Assembly (NCBI GenBank): GCA_963922205.1
Contig: CAWUHX010000211.1
Coordinates: 124,001-188,000, forward strand
DNA length: 64,000 bases
Direction: 5' to 3'
Source: Romanomermis culicivorax
Taxonomy: Eukaryota; Nematoda; Enoplea; Mermithida; Mermithidae
Below the pieces are notes generated by a model that searched no databases, was not told where the DNA came from, and worked only from the letters and a program-made list of their open reading frames with translations. Below, in pieces: positions 1 to 11,569 of this stretch (position 1 is the first letter of the stretch; each line of letters starts with the position of its first letter). The position numbers were made by a program, and so were the translations under genes.

Positions 1-544
1 AGTCCAGATCATCTCGAAAAAATTACGATGTACTTGAACAAAGTGGAACATCAATCCTGAACATTTTTGATCAACAGGTCGCGTGACCAATGGTCATTTT
101 GGTCTCTCAGGTGACCACTTACTATCACAAAAGTGTTTATGACACTATTTTTGTCCCATTTCATAGAATGGCCGTCAGCAGTCAGGCCTGCTCGCAAAAT
201 CTCAGCCCACAAAAAGTGACGTAACTCTCTTGGCCGAGAGTTGAATGTTGGTGGACCTATTGAGAGTAGAGTATGTTCGCCAATCGAATTACGGATCAGT
301 ACTGAGCTTATGACTGTTTTAACATAGGCACTGGTATCAAGTCTAAAGGCTCTGCCATACTTCAGCGCGAGGGGCCGCGCGGCGCCGCTTTTTGACTTCA
401 GGATTTTGCTCTCTGAAAAAAAGACGTTCTCGAAAAATTTTCAAGTACTCTTGTTTTTTATCGTTTTTGAAGCTGCTAATTACATTTAGCTTACTGCTAA
501 GACATCTGGGCCTGGTTTCACTACAACGTTGCGAGTCATACGAG
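1..544. other. Intergenic, no gene seen
   Basis: No convincing coding exon is visible on either strand. Open stretches here are short and low in complexity. The segment ends at the CATACGAG flank of the first CATAC-family element. Confidence 0.5.
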
Positions 545-943
545 CATACATGCACGTGGGGGGTTTGGGGGGGGGTTTGACCCCCAGCAGATTTTTATTG
601 ACCCCCAGCAGATTCTTGCTGACCCCAGCAGATTTGACGCCCCCAGCAATAATTGAGAAATTGATGAAGAAAAATGAGCAAGAGAGAAGAGAAAGTCGTC
701 ATAAAAATGGAAATGATGGAGTAACATTATAACTTTAAAAAGGTAACCAAAGGAGTAACATTATAACTTTAAAAAGTGCATTCTAAGATAATTATTCTAC
801 ATATCTGACTAATATAGTTGTAAGAATATGCTGTTCGGACGTTAGAATACCTTTCTTTTCATTATCATGAACGAAAAAAAATTTAGTGTTCCACCCCCTG
901 TTCTGGCTGACCCCCAGCAGAATTTCTATACTGTGCATGTATG
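545..943. mobile_element. CATAC-family non-autonomous element, copy 1
   Basis: The element runs from CATACATGCAC to GTGCATGTATG, an 11-bp inverted repeat. It is flanked by CATACGAG (537-544) and CGTACGAG (944-951), a 7 of 8 match that reads as an 8-bp target duplication. Inside, the motif GACCCCCAGCAG occurs several times, and a short segment (GGAGTAACATTATAACTTTA) is duplicated at about 719 and 752. There is no credible transposase. Related fragments lie at about 6389-6530, 14290-14590 and 34995-35030. Confidence 0.7.
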
Positions 944-959
944 CGTACGAGTACTAGGA

Positions 960-1115
960 GTGTCGAATTCTAGGAGTAAATGAGTTTCACCAGCTTCACT
1001 CGTGCTACGGGTGACGAGCTACAACCTACGGATGGCGGACTGCAAGCTACGAGTGATGTGCTTTGAGTTACGAGTCCATAGAAAGAGTGTTTCACCATGT
1101 TTTTCGTAGGACTCG
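960..1115. repeat. Degenerate ACTCGTA-rich repeat
   Basis: Short variants of ACTCGTA/TACGAGT recur here together with GTTTCACCA. A related stretch on the opposite strand lies at about 5640-5930, with GTGAAACGGCC and ACTCGTAACTCGTGA. The two look like old copies of one interspersed repeat. No coding content is seen, and boundaries are approximate. Confidence 0.4.
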
Positions 1116-1315
1116 TAAAATGAGCATTTTATGGGTGTTTTTTGGCACTCATTATACGGGAATTCATAATGTTTTTATAATCGGATGGTGCAATCGGATA
1201 GGGAAATTTGTTCTGAAAATGATTAATTTCTAAGTTATTCTGAAATTTCATCAAACCTTGAAGAAATTTTCCCAATTCTTGTAAAAGTTTGTTAGATTTT
1301 GTTGAAACATATAAA

Positions 1316-3292
1316 AACTAGTTTATTAGAAAATGCCCCGATGGGACAGAAAAAAGGAGAATATACTTGCTTGGATAGTTGCCAAGCTAGAAAAAAGATT
1401 GAACTATAGTTTGTTTTTCTTGAAATGCTTCCAAATGATGAAAGTGGAAAGCAAGTAGTATCTAAGATTTTTGCGATTTTCCAATAAACAATATGTCATG
1501 TAGGGTTAAAAATTTGTGAGCATACTGACCTAACCTTTACCAATTTTTCGAGTGGAAAATTTTGCAGAAAGAACTTTATGTAAACGATTTTGACGATAGT
1601 ACTGATTTGTGTCACTTTTCTATTTGGAAGCATTTTATAAAAAACAGACTATAGATTTTTGAGAACTTGGGTTGGAGTTCGAAAAAATTCACTTTCGTTA
1701 TATTGGATTTTCATTCTTTCTCAAAAAAAATTTTCCATGTCCGTGAAAAAGTATAATCTGCATCTGAGTGCATCAACACACTTTCCAACCAAACATAAAG
1801 ATCTCCGAAATTTTGAGGAGAGTACAGAGCTGGACCTTGGTTTTTTGGCGTTTTTTGAGACAACAAATTCAAAAAAAGTTGACCAAAATTTTTTTTTGTA
1901 ACACATTTTTCAGTTTCAAAACCTTTGGGTTAGTTTGTACCCCCATGTACCCTCACACATGTGTGCTGCTAACTGCGTTGAACTTTTTGCTAAATCTAGT
2001 GTTAATAAAACAAGAATCAACTATGGGAAAGTGACACATGAAATCCCACTCAGTTTTTTTTAGAAAAAGCTACAGTACAAAGTCTTCTTAGAACTAAATC
2101 GATTGTGAAAGATACGTTTAATTTACTCATTTTACGTAACATATCGTATACAATTCACTCACTGAGTTCTACTGATTACAAGCTATAAACAAATTCATTC
2201 TCTTCTATTTAACTAGTCAACAAAATAGCATCATTCACAGTTTTTGGATTTAAACAGAAATTAGCAAAAAGAGCGCTTTTTGTGGGATTGCAGACGGGAA
2301 GCAATTTCTCCCATCTCTGTCGCTCTGGTCCTACTTTCAAAAAAGTCGTACTGTTGCAGTGGGAGTGTGAGTAGGGTCGGGGAGAACCGGATACGGTATT
2401 TGGCGCACACCCCTAAAAGGCACGGCTGAACCAGGAGCATTTTTGTATGCTTTACCTTGTTCGCTCATTTGCAGATCGGTGCCCAATGAGTGTAACCAAG
2501 GCCCAGTTGCACTAAAGGGGTCTGAGCTCGAGCTCAACATAATCTCGAACAAAAAAGCGACTCGGTTTGATCTCATGTTCGGTATAATTTGAATGTCCTC
2601 AGGATCATAACGAGCTCAATGTCAAGATTATCCTTAACTCGAGCTGTAGGGTTGCAATAACATTTTCCCATAATTTTCATACCTTTAAAGCAAATAAAGA
2701 TAAAAATGTCTGCAATTCTCAAACTCGAACTTACACTTCAGTAGTCGTTAATCCTGAAGTGAGTACTGTTTGTGCACTGGAAGAGAATACTTTGGACATT
2801 GCGATTAGCTGAAATTCAGGATCAGCAATTTAATCCCGATGTTGAGATTATCCTCATGTTGGATTAGTGCACCCAACCTCAGGTTTCTTTATAGTTCTGA
2901 AAATGACTATAATATGCCTGCCTCACTATTTTTCAGCTAGTGTGAGAGGCAGGAGTTTCGAATCGGTCGGGAGTTAGGAAACTATTGGTTTACCATTTCT
3001 TTACATTTGAAATCATGTGCATATAATTTCCATATAGAAAAATTTTGCTGCAGTTAATGCCAGGGGAAGGACAAAATGCACGATGCTGCAGAATATACTT
3101 TTTTACAGACGTGGAAAATTTTTTTTTGAGAAAGGATGAAAATCCAATATAACGAAAGTGAATTTTTTCCAACTCCAACCCAAGTTCTCAAAAATCTAGC
3201 TCGATCCTTTTTCTAGCTTGGCAACTATCCAAGCAAGTATATTCTCTTTTTTTCTGCCCCATCGGGGCATTTTCTAATGAACTAGTTCACCT
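1316..3292. repeat. Pair of inverted repeat arms around a 1.2-kb spacer
   Basis: Sequence at 1316-1830 (for example GAAAATGCCCCGATGGGACA) returns as its reverse complement at about 3000-3292. Both outer ends fall at ACTAGTT. The left arm is longer only because a 245-bp MITE sits in it. The spacer holds no gene; within it, about 2498-2880 has loosely inverted ends around GTTGCACTAA and TTAGTGCACC and may be another small element. This could be a foldback element or two opposed copies of one repeat. Confidence 0.6.
1407..1651. mobile_element. TAGTYTG MITE, copy 1 (TA target duplication)
   Basis: The element begins TAGTTTGTTTTTCTTGAAAT and ends as the approximate inverse, ATAAAAAACAGACTA, flanked by TA on both sides. 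The right arm of the surrounding inverted repeat (near 3205) has the same sequence without the insert, which gives an empty site. The TA duplication suggests a Tc1/mariner-like or PIF-like mobiliser; none is encoded here. Other copies are at 6023-6231, 8424-8651, 12150-14120 (split) and 39664-39911. Confidence 0.8.
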
Positions 3293-3479
3293 CTTTTTAG
3301 TTGGCCTCAACCATGCACGAAAACCTTCATAGAAGCACATTGAAGTTTTAAATTTGGTCATCTTCACGTCAAAAAAACAATAAAAAACCATCTTCAAGCT
3401 ACGAATTCTCACCTCCGGCAAAATTAAAGGATGTGTAAACCAAAAGGTGACCATATCTATTGAATTCATGGTCTAGAAT

Positions 3480-4510
3480 CCTTCAACCCAAAAAATCGCA
3501 GAAATACCTTTGTTTATACAAATGATTTTTTGCATGTGAACTGACTCCGTCCACTCAAAACTGACTCCGTCCATTCAATTTTTGCATGTGAACTGACTCC
3601 GTCCATTCAGAAGCATCTTCACTCAAAAATCGCAGAAATACATTTGCTTACACTCAGTATGAATTAGTGTGTAAAGTGATCACTTTCATTAAATTCTCAG
3701 TGGTCGAAAACCCCTCCCACAAAAAACTCACGAAAACAGGCTTGGTGTTGTCACGTAATTGGGTAAACGCGTTGCCATCGTAACCATCGCCAAACACTGT
3801 TTCGAAAAATAATGCTCGACCGGGATTCGAACCCGGGTCTCTGTGACTATAGTGCAGCGTTCTTCCATTTGAACTACCGAGCCAGTGTTGCGATGGCTAC
3901 GAAGGGGTTATGTACGGCCGTGCGACACGTGACAGTGTAATCCGGAATATTTTTTTTTGTGTAAAGTGACACATCCATTGAATTCCCCGCAGTCGACAAC
4001 CCCTTCCATAAAAAATCACGAAAATACGCTTGTTTACACCTGCGATAGTTTTTTTTGTAAGATGATCCCATTCATCAAATTCTCGTGATCGAAAACCCCG
4101 TCCACCGGGAAATCACGAAAATACGTTTGTTTACAACCAGGATAAGTTTTTGTGTAAATTGATCGTATTCATCAAATTCCCCGTGGTCGAAAACCTCTTC
4201 CAGCAAAAAATCACGAAAATACGTTTGTTTACACACGGGATAATTTTTGGTGTAAAGTGATCACATTCATTGAATTCCTCGTGGTCGAAAATCCCCACCA
4301 CAAGAAAATTACGGCAGTACCCTTGTTTACACCGTGGATAATTTATTTGTGTAAAGTGAGGACGTCTATTGAATTCCCCGCAGTCGAAAACTCCTTCCAC
4401 TGAAAAATCACGGAAATACGCTTGTTTACACCCGGGATAATTTTTCGTGTAAAGTGACCGCGTCCATCAAATTCCCAATGGTCGAAAACCCTTGCAGCCC
4501 AAAAATCCCA
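3480..4510. repeat. 97-98-bp tandem satellite, about 7 to 8 units
   Basis: Units start with GTGTAAAGTGA-like sequence near 3671, 3959, 4057, 4153, 4251, 4350 and 4448, giving a spacing of 96-99 bp from 3959 onward. Each unit carries a variant of TTGAATTCCCCG, AAATCACGAAAATACG and TTGTTTACACCCGGGATAA. Degenerate units extend upstream to about 3480, where ACTGACTCCGTCCA is itself repeated. The unit at 3671 is interrupted by about 190 bp containing a tRNA-like sequence. Confidence 0.85.
3813..3883 (-). tRNA. tRNA-like sequence (pseudo-tRNA or SINE head), anticodon loop CTATAGT
   Basis: Read on the minus strand, the 71 nt fold as a cloverleaf. The acceptor is GGCTCGG/TCGAGCA with a mismatch in the outermost pair. 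The D stem is GTTC/GAAC and the T arm CCGGGTTCGAATCCCGG is perfect. The anticodon stem is poor (CTGCA/CACAG, two mismatches) and the loop gives ATA, an uncommon anticodon. A and B box-like sequences are intact, so RNA polymerase III could still recognise it. The weak stem and its place inside a satellite argue for a tRNA-derived repeat, not a working tRNA gene. Confidence 0.6.
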
Positions 4511-6388
4511 ACAAGGCTTCAGGTTTATTTGAAACTGCTAAAAAATTAGTAGTGCATTATGCTGCAAAAAATATTTTTTTTTGAACCCATAAGTATTATA
4601 ATAACAAAATTGGGAAATTTGGCGTTTTCCATGACTCAGGACAACCATATAATTGAATTGAGGCCATATTTCGAAAAAAAATTCGCATTTGAGATTACAC
4701 CCCCAAGATGCTTAGGCCTAAGTATGGAGGTTGGATATGGCACACCGATTGCTGGGCATGGTGGAACTGGAGGGCCTAAAAAAGTGCGTTTTTTACCTGT
4801 TTTTGGGGCCCCACCGAGCACTACTTGCAGATAGAGGCGAAATGACAAAAGGCACCCCATAGTTTGCCCCTATGCCCGATATTATGCAAAAATCCCGAAG
4901 GTTCTAGCTCTTACCGTTTTGGCTCTAGGGGGGGGGGTTATGAAATTTGGGGGCCAAGTATATTATAGGTTGACGCTGTCGCGCCACCTATGATTTCGAA
5001 AAATTTTCCAATCTCTACGGAAAATCATTTTCCTCACATTTTTGAAAATTCGTCAATTTTACGGAAATTTGCTAAATTCATTGTGAAGATAAGTTAATTT
5101 CATTAAAAACATCCAAAAAAAATTGCAAAAATTTTTTAGATCTTTGCAGATTTTTCATTTTTGTTAGTTATTCGTACGGAATACAAGAAGGACCACTTGA
5201 AAAAACTCGTTAATGCTTGAAAAAATGTGTTACCCCCGCGAAAAAATTTGTTGCGATTGAAAAAAAATCGTTACCTTCAAACATGATACACAACATTTTT
5301 TCAAGATGCATGGCAAAAAAATCAAGATGTGAGAGTTTTCTGATGTTCGACTGTTTTTCAAGTGCATCGAATTTTTTTGAAATTTATTTGTTATGGTTAT
5401 TTCTGGTTATTTTGCACGGACAATCCGGTGGACATATTGATTTTTCTTAAAAAAATTTTTTTTTAGGTTTTTCAGGCAAATGTCAAAAATGCTTGTTTTT
5501 CACTCAAAATGTGATAATTTCGGAAAAAGATCCAAATTATTGTTTCTTTGTCGGGTTGACAAAAAACCAATGACAAAAATGCTCAAATACCACTAAGCTA
5601 GGAGTCCTACGGACCCAATTTTGGTCCGTGAAAATATCATCAAATTTATGAGTCCTTTCATTGTCATAATTACGGGTAACTCATCTGGTGAAACTGAACA
5701 GTCGTAAATTATAAAAAATCGTCGCTCGTAACACTCATAACTCGTGAGCCCGGATTCATAAACTTTATTTTTTGGTGAAACGGCCACTCGTAGCGCTCCT
5801 AGATTCGTAATTCCTTGCCCGTAAACCATGATTTTTGGTGAGACGGCCATTCGTAGCTCTCTTAACACAGGACTCGTAACTCGTGACATTTTACTCTTAA
5901 TACGGAGTTTTGTGGTGAAACCGGGCCCAGGTCGTGGAAACGTGTTTACACCTACTCTGTATATTCATATTTTCTCCACATTCATATTTTCATTCTGAAT
6001 TATGTAATCACAACAGAACCTATAGTCTCCTTTTCTGGAAATGCTTGTGAATAAAAAAGTGGAAAGCAAGTATCATTTTATATTTTTATAATTTCCTGAG
6101 TCTGCTCAACTAATCCTCACGAATTTTTTGCGCCAAAAATCCTATAGTAAACGGTTTGTTTAAACGACTTTGAGGGCGGTCCATTTTTTGGGCATTTTTC
6201 AATTTACAAACATTAAAAAAAACGAACCATACATATTTCAAATCCTCCTGAAAATCTATTTCTGAAAAAGTCCTCTTGGATGAAATTGCAGAAAAAACTT
6301 TACTGAGAAAGTTTCTGAGTGCATGGCCAAAATTTGTCAATCATGAATTTTTCAGAATGTAGGATGAATTTTTTCAGAATCCAAAATA
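4511..6388. other. Repeat-derived intergenic region
   Basis: No supported gene. Contents are a G-rich patch near 4925, AT-rich unique sequence, the ACTCGTA-type repeat at about 5640-5930 and a decayed TAGTYTG MITE at about 6023-6231 flanked on the left by TA. Confidence 0.45.
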
Positions 6389-6530
6389 CTTGCACGTAGG
6401 GGGAGGGTTTGCGAGTATTGACCCCCAGTAGATCCGACCCCCCAGCAATGATTGGGAGGATGACGAACGAAAAAATGATTAAGAGAGAAGAGAAAGTCAT
6501 CATAAGAATGAAAATGATACCACCTTAACT
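6389..6530. mobile_element. Fragment of CATAC/CCCCCAGCAG-type element
   Basis: It contains TTGCACGTAGGGGGAGGGTT, GACCCCCAGTAGAT and a tail matching 650-715 (AAGAGAGAAGAGAAAGTC with small differences). It is a partial copy of the element at 545-943. No clean ends or target duplication were found. Confidence 0.55.
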
Positions 6531-6935
6531 ACTCTCAATTTCAGCCAGTAGTGAGCATGCCTAGTTTTGAAAGCAACAGACTGAATCAAGTTTGAAGAAC
6601 GTTCTGATGATCCGGCTCTTACTGTTTGTCCAAGTCCTATGTTATTCAAGCATGGGTATACTTTCCGAAGAATTGCTTTACTTCTGTTTAATCTTACGCA
6701 GTCTACGATTTCCCACAGAAATGTAGTCTCTTGGAAATGTTCTGGGTTTCATCGTTATCCAAAAATCTCTTATAATATTGTTATTTTTGTATGTTACAGT
6801 AAAAGCATTTTTGATTGAGACAGTGTGAATAATATGAGCCTGCTCATTTTATCGACCTCACATTTTGTCGCGACTTCAAACATGAAACATTAGCCACTCT
6901 GTCACATAACCTGATGAGATCTTTTGCTACTTCAG

Positions 6936-7360
6936 GAACAACGGCTTTCATATTGATCCTGATCGCCATCCTTTATACAGTATGCGTTTACATATCGATC
7001 CTACGGATAAAAAGTATGAGCGTCTCGACCAGATCTAATTTTGTCACCGAAATTAAACTTTTGGTCCAAGCCATTTTGGTCGGTTTCTTGCTCTTTTTGC
7101 AAGAGCTGCTCTATCACGTGACCAACGGCGGCATTAGCTACGACGCCGTTTATACCTTGTACGCCGGTTTGAACCCGTTCATCTACCTATCGTTCAATAG
7201 TAAGTTACGTGAATTGTACGCTTCGACGGTCGTGCCGGCGTTTTTTAAGAAAAAATCGGCCGCCGTTAACCCGGGGGCGACGACGACAGCGGCCGCCGGC
7301 GTTGCTTCGAAAATGCCGTCGTCCGTATCGGCGGTAGGGGGCAAAGAGACGCAAGCATAA
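6936..7360 (+). CDS. Seven-transmembrane receptor, last exon (TM5-TM7 and tail), partial
   Basis: A 3' splice site, TACTTCAG, precedes an open exon that ends in TAA. The 141 codons encode a hydrophobic helix (FILILIAILYTVCVYISIL), a basic loop (RIKS), a second helix (VQAILVGFLLFLQELLYHV), and a third with the NPxxY-like motif LNPFIYLSFNSKLREL. That is the pattern of TM5 to TM7 of a rhodopsin-like or nematode serpentine chemoreceptor, followed by an Ala/Ser/Thr-rich tail. The GC-richer codon use fits real coding sequence. The upstream exons encoding TM1-TM4 were not recognised in 6.5-6.9 kb and may lie outside the window. Ligand unknown; plasma-membrane location is inferred from the helices. 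Confidence 0.7.
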
Positions 7361-8423
7361 AATGTGGACTTTGTGAAATTCTTTTTGACGGGTTTTTGCG
7401 CATACGTGTATATTGAATCTTGATTTCTATAATTTTGATCGAGTCATATTCATAAACGGATGTTAGGATATGTTGGATGGATCGTAGTCCCGAAAAATTG
7501 GAATTTGTGGATTTGAAAATCACAGGAAGACTTCTGAAGTTTTCGGCGAGGCGTCTCTAGCCATTTTTGTGAGTCAAATTATGCACATGCAGCTGCAGTA
7601 AGAGTGAAAGCATTGCGCTTTTACAGTAAACCATTACTTTTTATATTTCTAGTCCTTTTTATTCAAAAGAAAGTCACAATTGGTAGGGAAATATTAAAAA
7701 CAGAATAAACAATCGCATCCAATCAAAAGCTGTTTTCATGAAAATCGAGCTTTGTATTTTTGTATTTAATTCACTAAAATAACCTCTTAAATAGAGGATT
7801 ATACAGTTCATTTTTTCCAAATGAACTTCGGAAAGATAAAAAATGTTAATGCAATTAATAAGCATATCTGTGTACGCATTTACCTTTTTGCCATGAGATG
7901 GACTGTAACAATCATGCACAATGGAAAAAAATGTGGGTTTGCCATGCATGTGGTCATCACCAGCCCGTTAATTTGCTGCATTTTTTGCAATACGGAACTC
8001 ACTTGACAATGAAGGTAATGTAAGGATTTCGAATAGAATAATAAACACTGGAATCCTGAATCGGCGGTGGTTGTCATAATGCCGCATTTTTAGGTGAGTT
8101 ATTTTTCATGAGTCTTATCCCTGCGTATACATTTTTTCTGTAAACTTGTGTGCACAAACAATCGCAACATATATTCTGATCGAACCTGTGTCCAGTCCAG
8201 TGGAGTTGTTTGAAAATCCAAGGCAATTTATTACGCTATGTTGCTTTTTTAGCAAGCGATCATCGTGTCAGCATGTACATCTGGTGATGCGAGCATAAAA
8301 GAGCCATGATTGAATGTGAGACTGTTCCATCTGTTTTTGACTTTCGCGTTTAAAGCAGTGTGGACAGATCATTACAATGGCTTTGTTGATCAGATTGAAA
8401 TGTATCTAAAATTTCACAAATTT
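7361..8423. other. 3' flank of the receptor gene, no gene seen
   Basis: Likely 3' untranslated and intergenic sequence. Only short, non-conserved open frames are present, and no exon with good splice sites was found. Confidence 0.4.
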
Positions 8424-8651
8424 TAGTCTATTTTCCTATAAAATGCTCATAAATTGAAATATGACAAAAGTTAACACTACCGTCAACCTATTGTAGAATT
8501 TTTTTACTCAAAATTTTAAGGCTAGTTGATAAAGCTAACAATTTTTCAGCCCTTTGCAACACATGGTTTAGCAGAAAATAGTAAAAGCATGAAATAGTAT
8601 ATACTTTTTTCCAGTCTTATTACTTACAAGCATTTCAAGAAGAACAGACTA
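8424..8651. mobile_element. TAGTYTG MITE, copy 3
   Basis: The ends are TAGTCTATTTTCCTATAAAA and GCATTTCAAGAAGAACAGACT followed by A, close to the ends of the copy at 1407-1651. The flanking TA duplication is no longer recognisable. Internal sequence includes the family's GTTGATAAAGCTAACAATTT. Confidence 0.65.
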
Positions 8652-8843
8652 CTGAAAAACGCGCACTGCATGAATGCAGTAAAGCACTAATGCGCAGCTG
8701 ACCAACCTGCAATGGGCTCAAGACGAATGAGAGAAAATAAATTTGAAAATGAATCCAATTTCGGTTCTAAAACGCAACAAAATAATCTCAATACCTAATG
8801 AATTGCGGTCAAAAAAACATACAGAAATAAAAAAAAAGTTCGA

Positions 8844-11569
8844 TCAATATTGAAACTTCTCATCACAGGGCGCACATTTAAAGCAATTTCTCAAATAATT
8901 CACTTCTTTCCGAAGGAAATGTAATTCCTCTATCAAATCGGGGTTGCTTGATTTAACTTTTGTAGCCATATTCTGAATGGAAAGTCAGCATTTTTATTTA
9001 TACTTTTAAAAATCATTTCCGCATAACAGCAAGAGATTGTAAAAAATATCAGCACGTTTCCAGGTTAAAGCCATGAACATAAGAAATTTTCATTTTTTCT
9101 AAAATATGTTGATCGAATTCGTGAAAATTTAACAAAAGTAAGTACATAACGTTGCTTACTTTGTTTAAATTCAATTTTCTATCGCATTCTAAACTGTACA
9201 GTCGATTCTCGAGTTCGTGGCACTGTAGAATAAATATCTTAAGACTACATCACAGCAATAAAATTGATAATTTACTCGGCTTTGAAGAGTCCTCTTTTGA
9301 TATTCTTCCCCTCGAAGGCGCGTTTCTAGATCCTCGCTTTGACATTTCAATCTTTGGACTTGATTTAACAAACGATTCTCATTAGTCACATTCGATCGAA
9401 TTTGTAGCTGCAATTTCGTGAACAATTCGTGCCATTTATTTTCTTTCTCCTAAAACAGACTATTCCAATATGACGGATATTGCGAATTAACGATAAACCT
9501 GATAAACGCGAATAATCGCTTCTTCATTCCTTTCCATCATATGCCGAAGACGATACAATTCATCATCCTTTTTCCTGATCATAATCTGTAATGTGAAAAG
9601 TTGTCCTTCTGTTTTCTTGTTAAAAATCAAGCAGCGACAAACAAATAGTAGATACCATTTCAACAATCACTAAAGTTCGTCCCATTACTATTATTGCTAA
9701 TTTCTAATTTGACTGCACAGTTTCTATTGGTTCTAACTACATTGTCAAAACTACTACTACCACTGTTACTATATACTACTGTTTGCCACATCGATTACTA
9801 CCTACTGCGTCTATTACTGCTACTACTACTGCTACGATTACCACAACTACTGCTGCTACTGCTAAAATGACTACTAAATGAATAGTAATACTACTATTAC
9901 TCCTGCTACCACCACGATCGTCATTACAATACTTAGTCTATTTTGAAATGGCAGATGCTTTTTTCAAAAAAAGGGCTCCTGAATGGCATTCGAGAATTTT
10001 TTTATTCATGATTGAAGTTCCTTGATAATGGATTTGTTCAACTGTCCTGAGACTACGGTAAAGATGCCCTGATTTTAGGGAGTTTGCGATTTAGAAATTT
10101 ACTTCCGTTGCTTGTGTTATTTCAAAATAGACTATAGTTACAAATTGCACAAAATAAGTGCAAAAATTCTGACGTCAAACTCTGCTTTATGTCCGTTCAT
10201 TTCCAGAGTGCATGGTGTCATTTGAATTCCCGACGAATGTCCGCTGCTGGCCATATCTTGAAAACATTCAAAAGTACCATTATCATGCCAGGGTGCTTCG
10301 CCTGTTTCGTTGCTCCATTGATCGCAGAATTGCAGCGAAATAGTGCTGCCCTTGTCCTTTCTAACTGGTTCGTCATTTTGACCGGATGTTTCCGATGAAA
10401 AAGGTTTCACTCCGATGACGGACGATGACAAAGTCGTTTTACGGTCAGCAGATGTCCTGGGCAACGTGCTCGGTTCAACGCTAGCCGACAAGCGTAAACG
10501 AAAAGCGCCAGCTTTAGCATCTTTTTCGAATAGGATTTCCCCGTCGTTGGACAACGTTCGACGGATGAACGCTTGCCTATCGGTCAACGGCTGTTTGGGC
10601 AGGCAAGGGTATTCGACTGTTCTTGGAAATTTGGTCATTCTTGTTTCTTCTTGCAGCGCCTGCGTCGTCAAAAGTTCATTCGGCTGGTGCAGTGTCAACA
10701 TGGAGACATGCCGGGGATTGGTTGAATGCAAAATCGACGTGGTATAGCATGAATAGTCTTTAGAGTAACTTCCTATGAAATTGTTTACTGGTCTAATCGC
10801 CAACGGTTTTATGATATTCTGAATAAATGGAAGATGAAGAAAGAATAAAAGAAAAGAAAAGAAAAGAAAAGAAAAGAAAAGAAAAGAAAAGAAAAGAAAA
10901 GAAAAGAAAAGAAAAGAAAAGAAAAGAAAAGAAAAGAAAAGAAAAGAAAAGAAAAGAAAAGAAAAGAAAAGAAAAGAAAAGAAAAGAAAAGAAAAGAAAA
11001 GAAAAGAAAAGAAAAGAAAAGAAAAGAAAAGAAAAGAAAAGAAAAGAAAAGAAAAGAAAAGAAAAGAAAAGAAAAGAAAAGAAAAGAAAAGAAAAGAAAA
11101 GAAAAGAAAAGAAAAGAAAAGAAAAGAAAAGAAAAGAAAAGAAAAGAAAAGAAAAGAAAAGAAAAGAAAAGAAAAGAAAAGAAAAGAAAAGAAAAGAAAA
11201 GAAAAGAAAAGAAAAGAAAAGAAAAGAAAAGAAAAGAAAGAAAAGAAAAGAAAAGAAAAGAAAAGAAAAGAAAAGAAAAGAAAAGAAAAGAAAAGAAAAG
11301 AAAAGAAAAGAAAAGAAAAGAAAAGAAAAGAAAAGAAAAGAAAAGAAAAGAAAAGAAAAAGGAGATAAATATCCAAAATCAGACTTTCTGTGAGTGATTC
11401 CTGTCGCGTAGGCTATTATATCGGAATGGTGACTGTGCATGAACACCATCGTTGATAGGATAAAATGCTTGGTCTTGACGGAATTTTATGATATCGTCGT
11501 ACAATGTCTCTTTGTTCTTCATTTGAAAACAACGAACTTTAACTTCGAAGGTTACGTGTTCATAGCTCA
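8844..11569 (-). CDS. Coiled-coil protein of unknown family, 5' end not resolved
   Basis: Five minus-strand exons join in frame: 11569-11385, 10818-10174, 9585-9499, 9449-9276 and 8972-8844 (stop TGA). All four introns are phase 0 with GT...AG ends. The long exon (215 codons) is Ser/Thr-rich and probably disordered. The last three exons are strongly helical with heptad-like Leu/Ile spacing (DDELYRLRHMMERNEE, NENRLLNQVQRL, EELHFLRKEVNYLRN). The protein ends in a small Cys cluster, CFKCAPC. I do not recognise the family; a cytoskeletal or scaffold role is only a guess. The 5' part is unresolved: a candidate exon lies near 11715-11624, ending at a good GTAAAG donor, but its phase fits only with an alternative acceptor. 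Intron 10819-11384 is almost filled by a pentanucleotide repeat. Confidence 0.7.
9720..9930. repeat. Degenerate ACT/CTG trinucleotide tract
   Basis: Runs of ACTACTACT, CTGCTACTACT and variants fill this part of the 9586-10173 intron. It is too mixed to be a young microsatellite. Confidence 0.6.
10851..11360. repeat. (GAAAA)n microsatellite, about 102 units
   Basis: An almost pure pentanucleotide array of 510 bp, with a single 4-nt unit near 11236-11239. Because the period is 5, it stays open in several frames and creates long false reading frames of KEKKR or FSFLF repeats. It lies inside an intron of the coiled-coil gene. On the transcribed strand it is (CTTTT)n, ending about 30 nt before the 3' splice site at 10819. 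Confidence 0.98.

Noticed and set aside
3640..4510. The 98-bp array as a CRISPR-like array
   Set aside because: Whole units repeat with no unique spacers, in a eukaryotic setting.
10793..11449. Long open frames through the (GAAAA)n array on both strands
   Set aside because: A stop-free 5-bp repeat is open in several frames by arithmetic. The flanking splice sites place the array in an intron.
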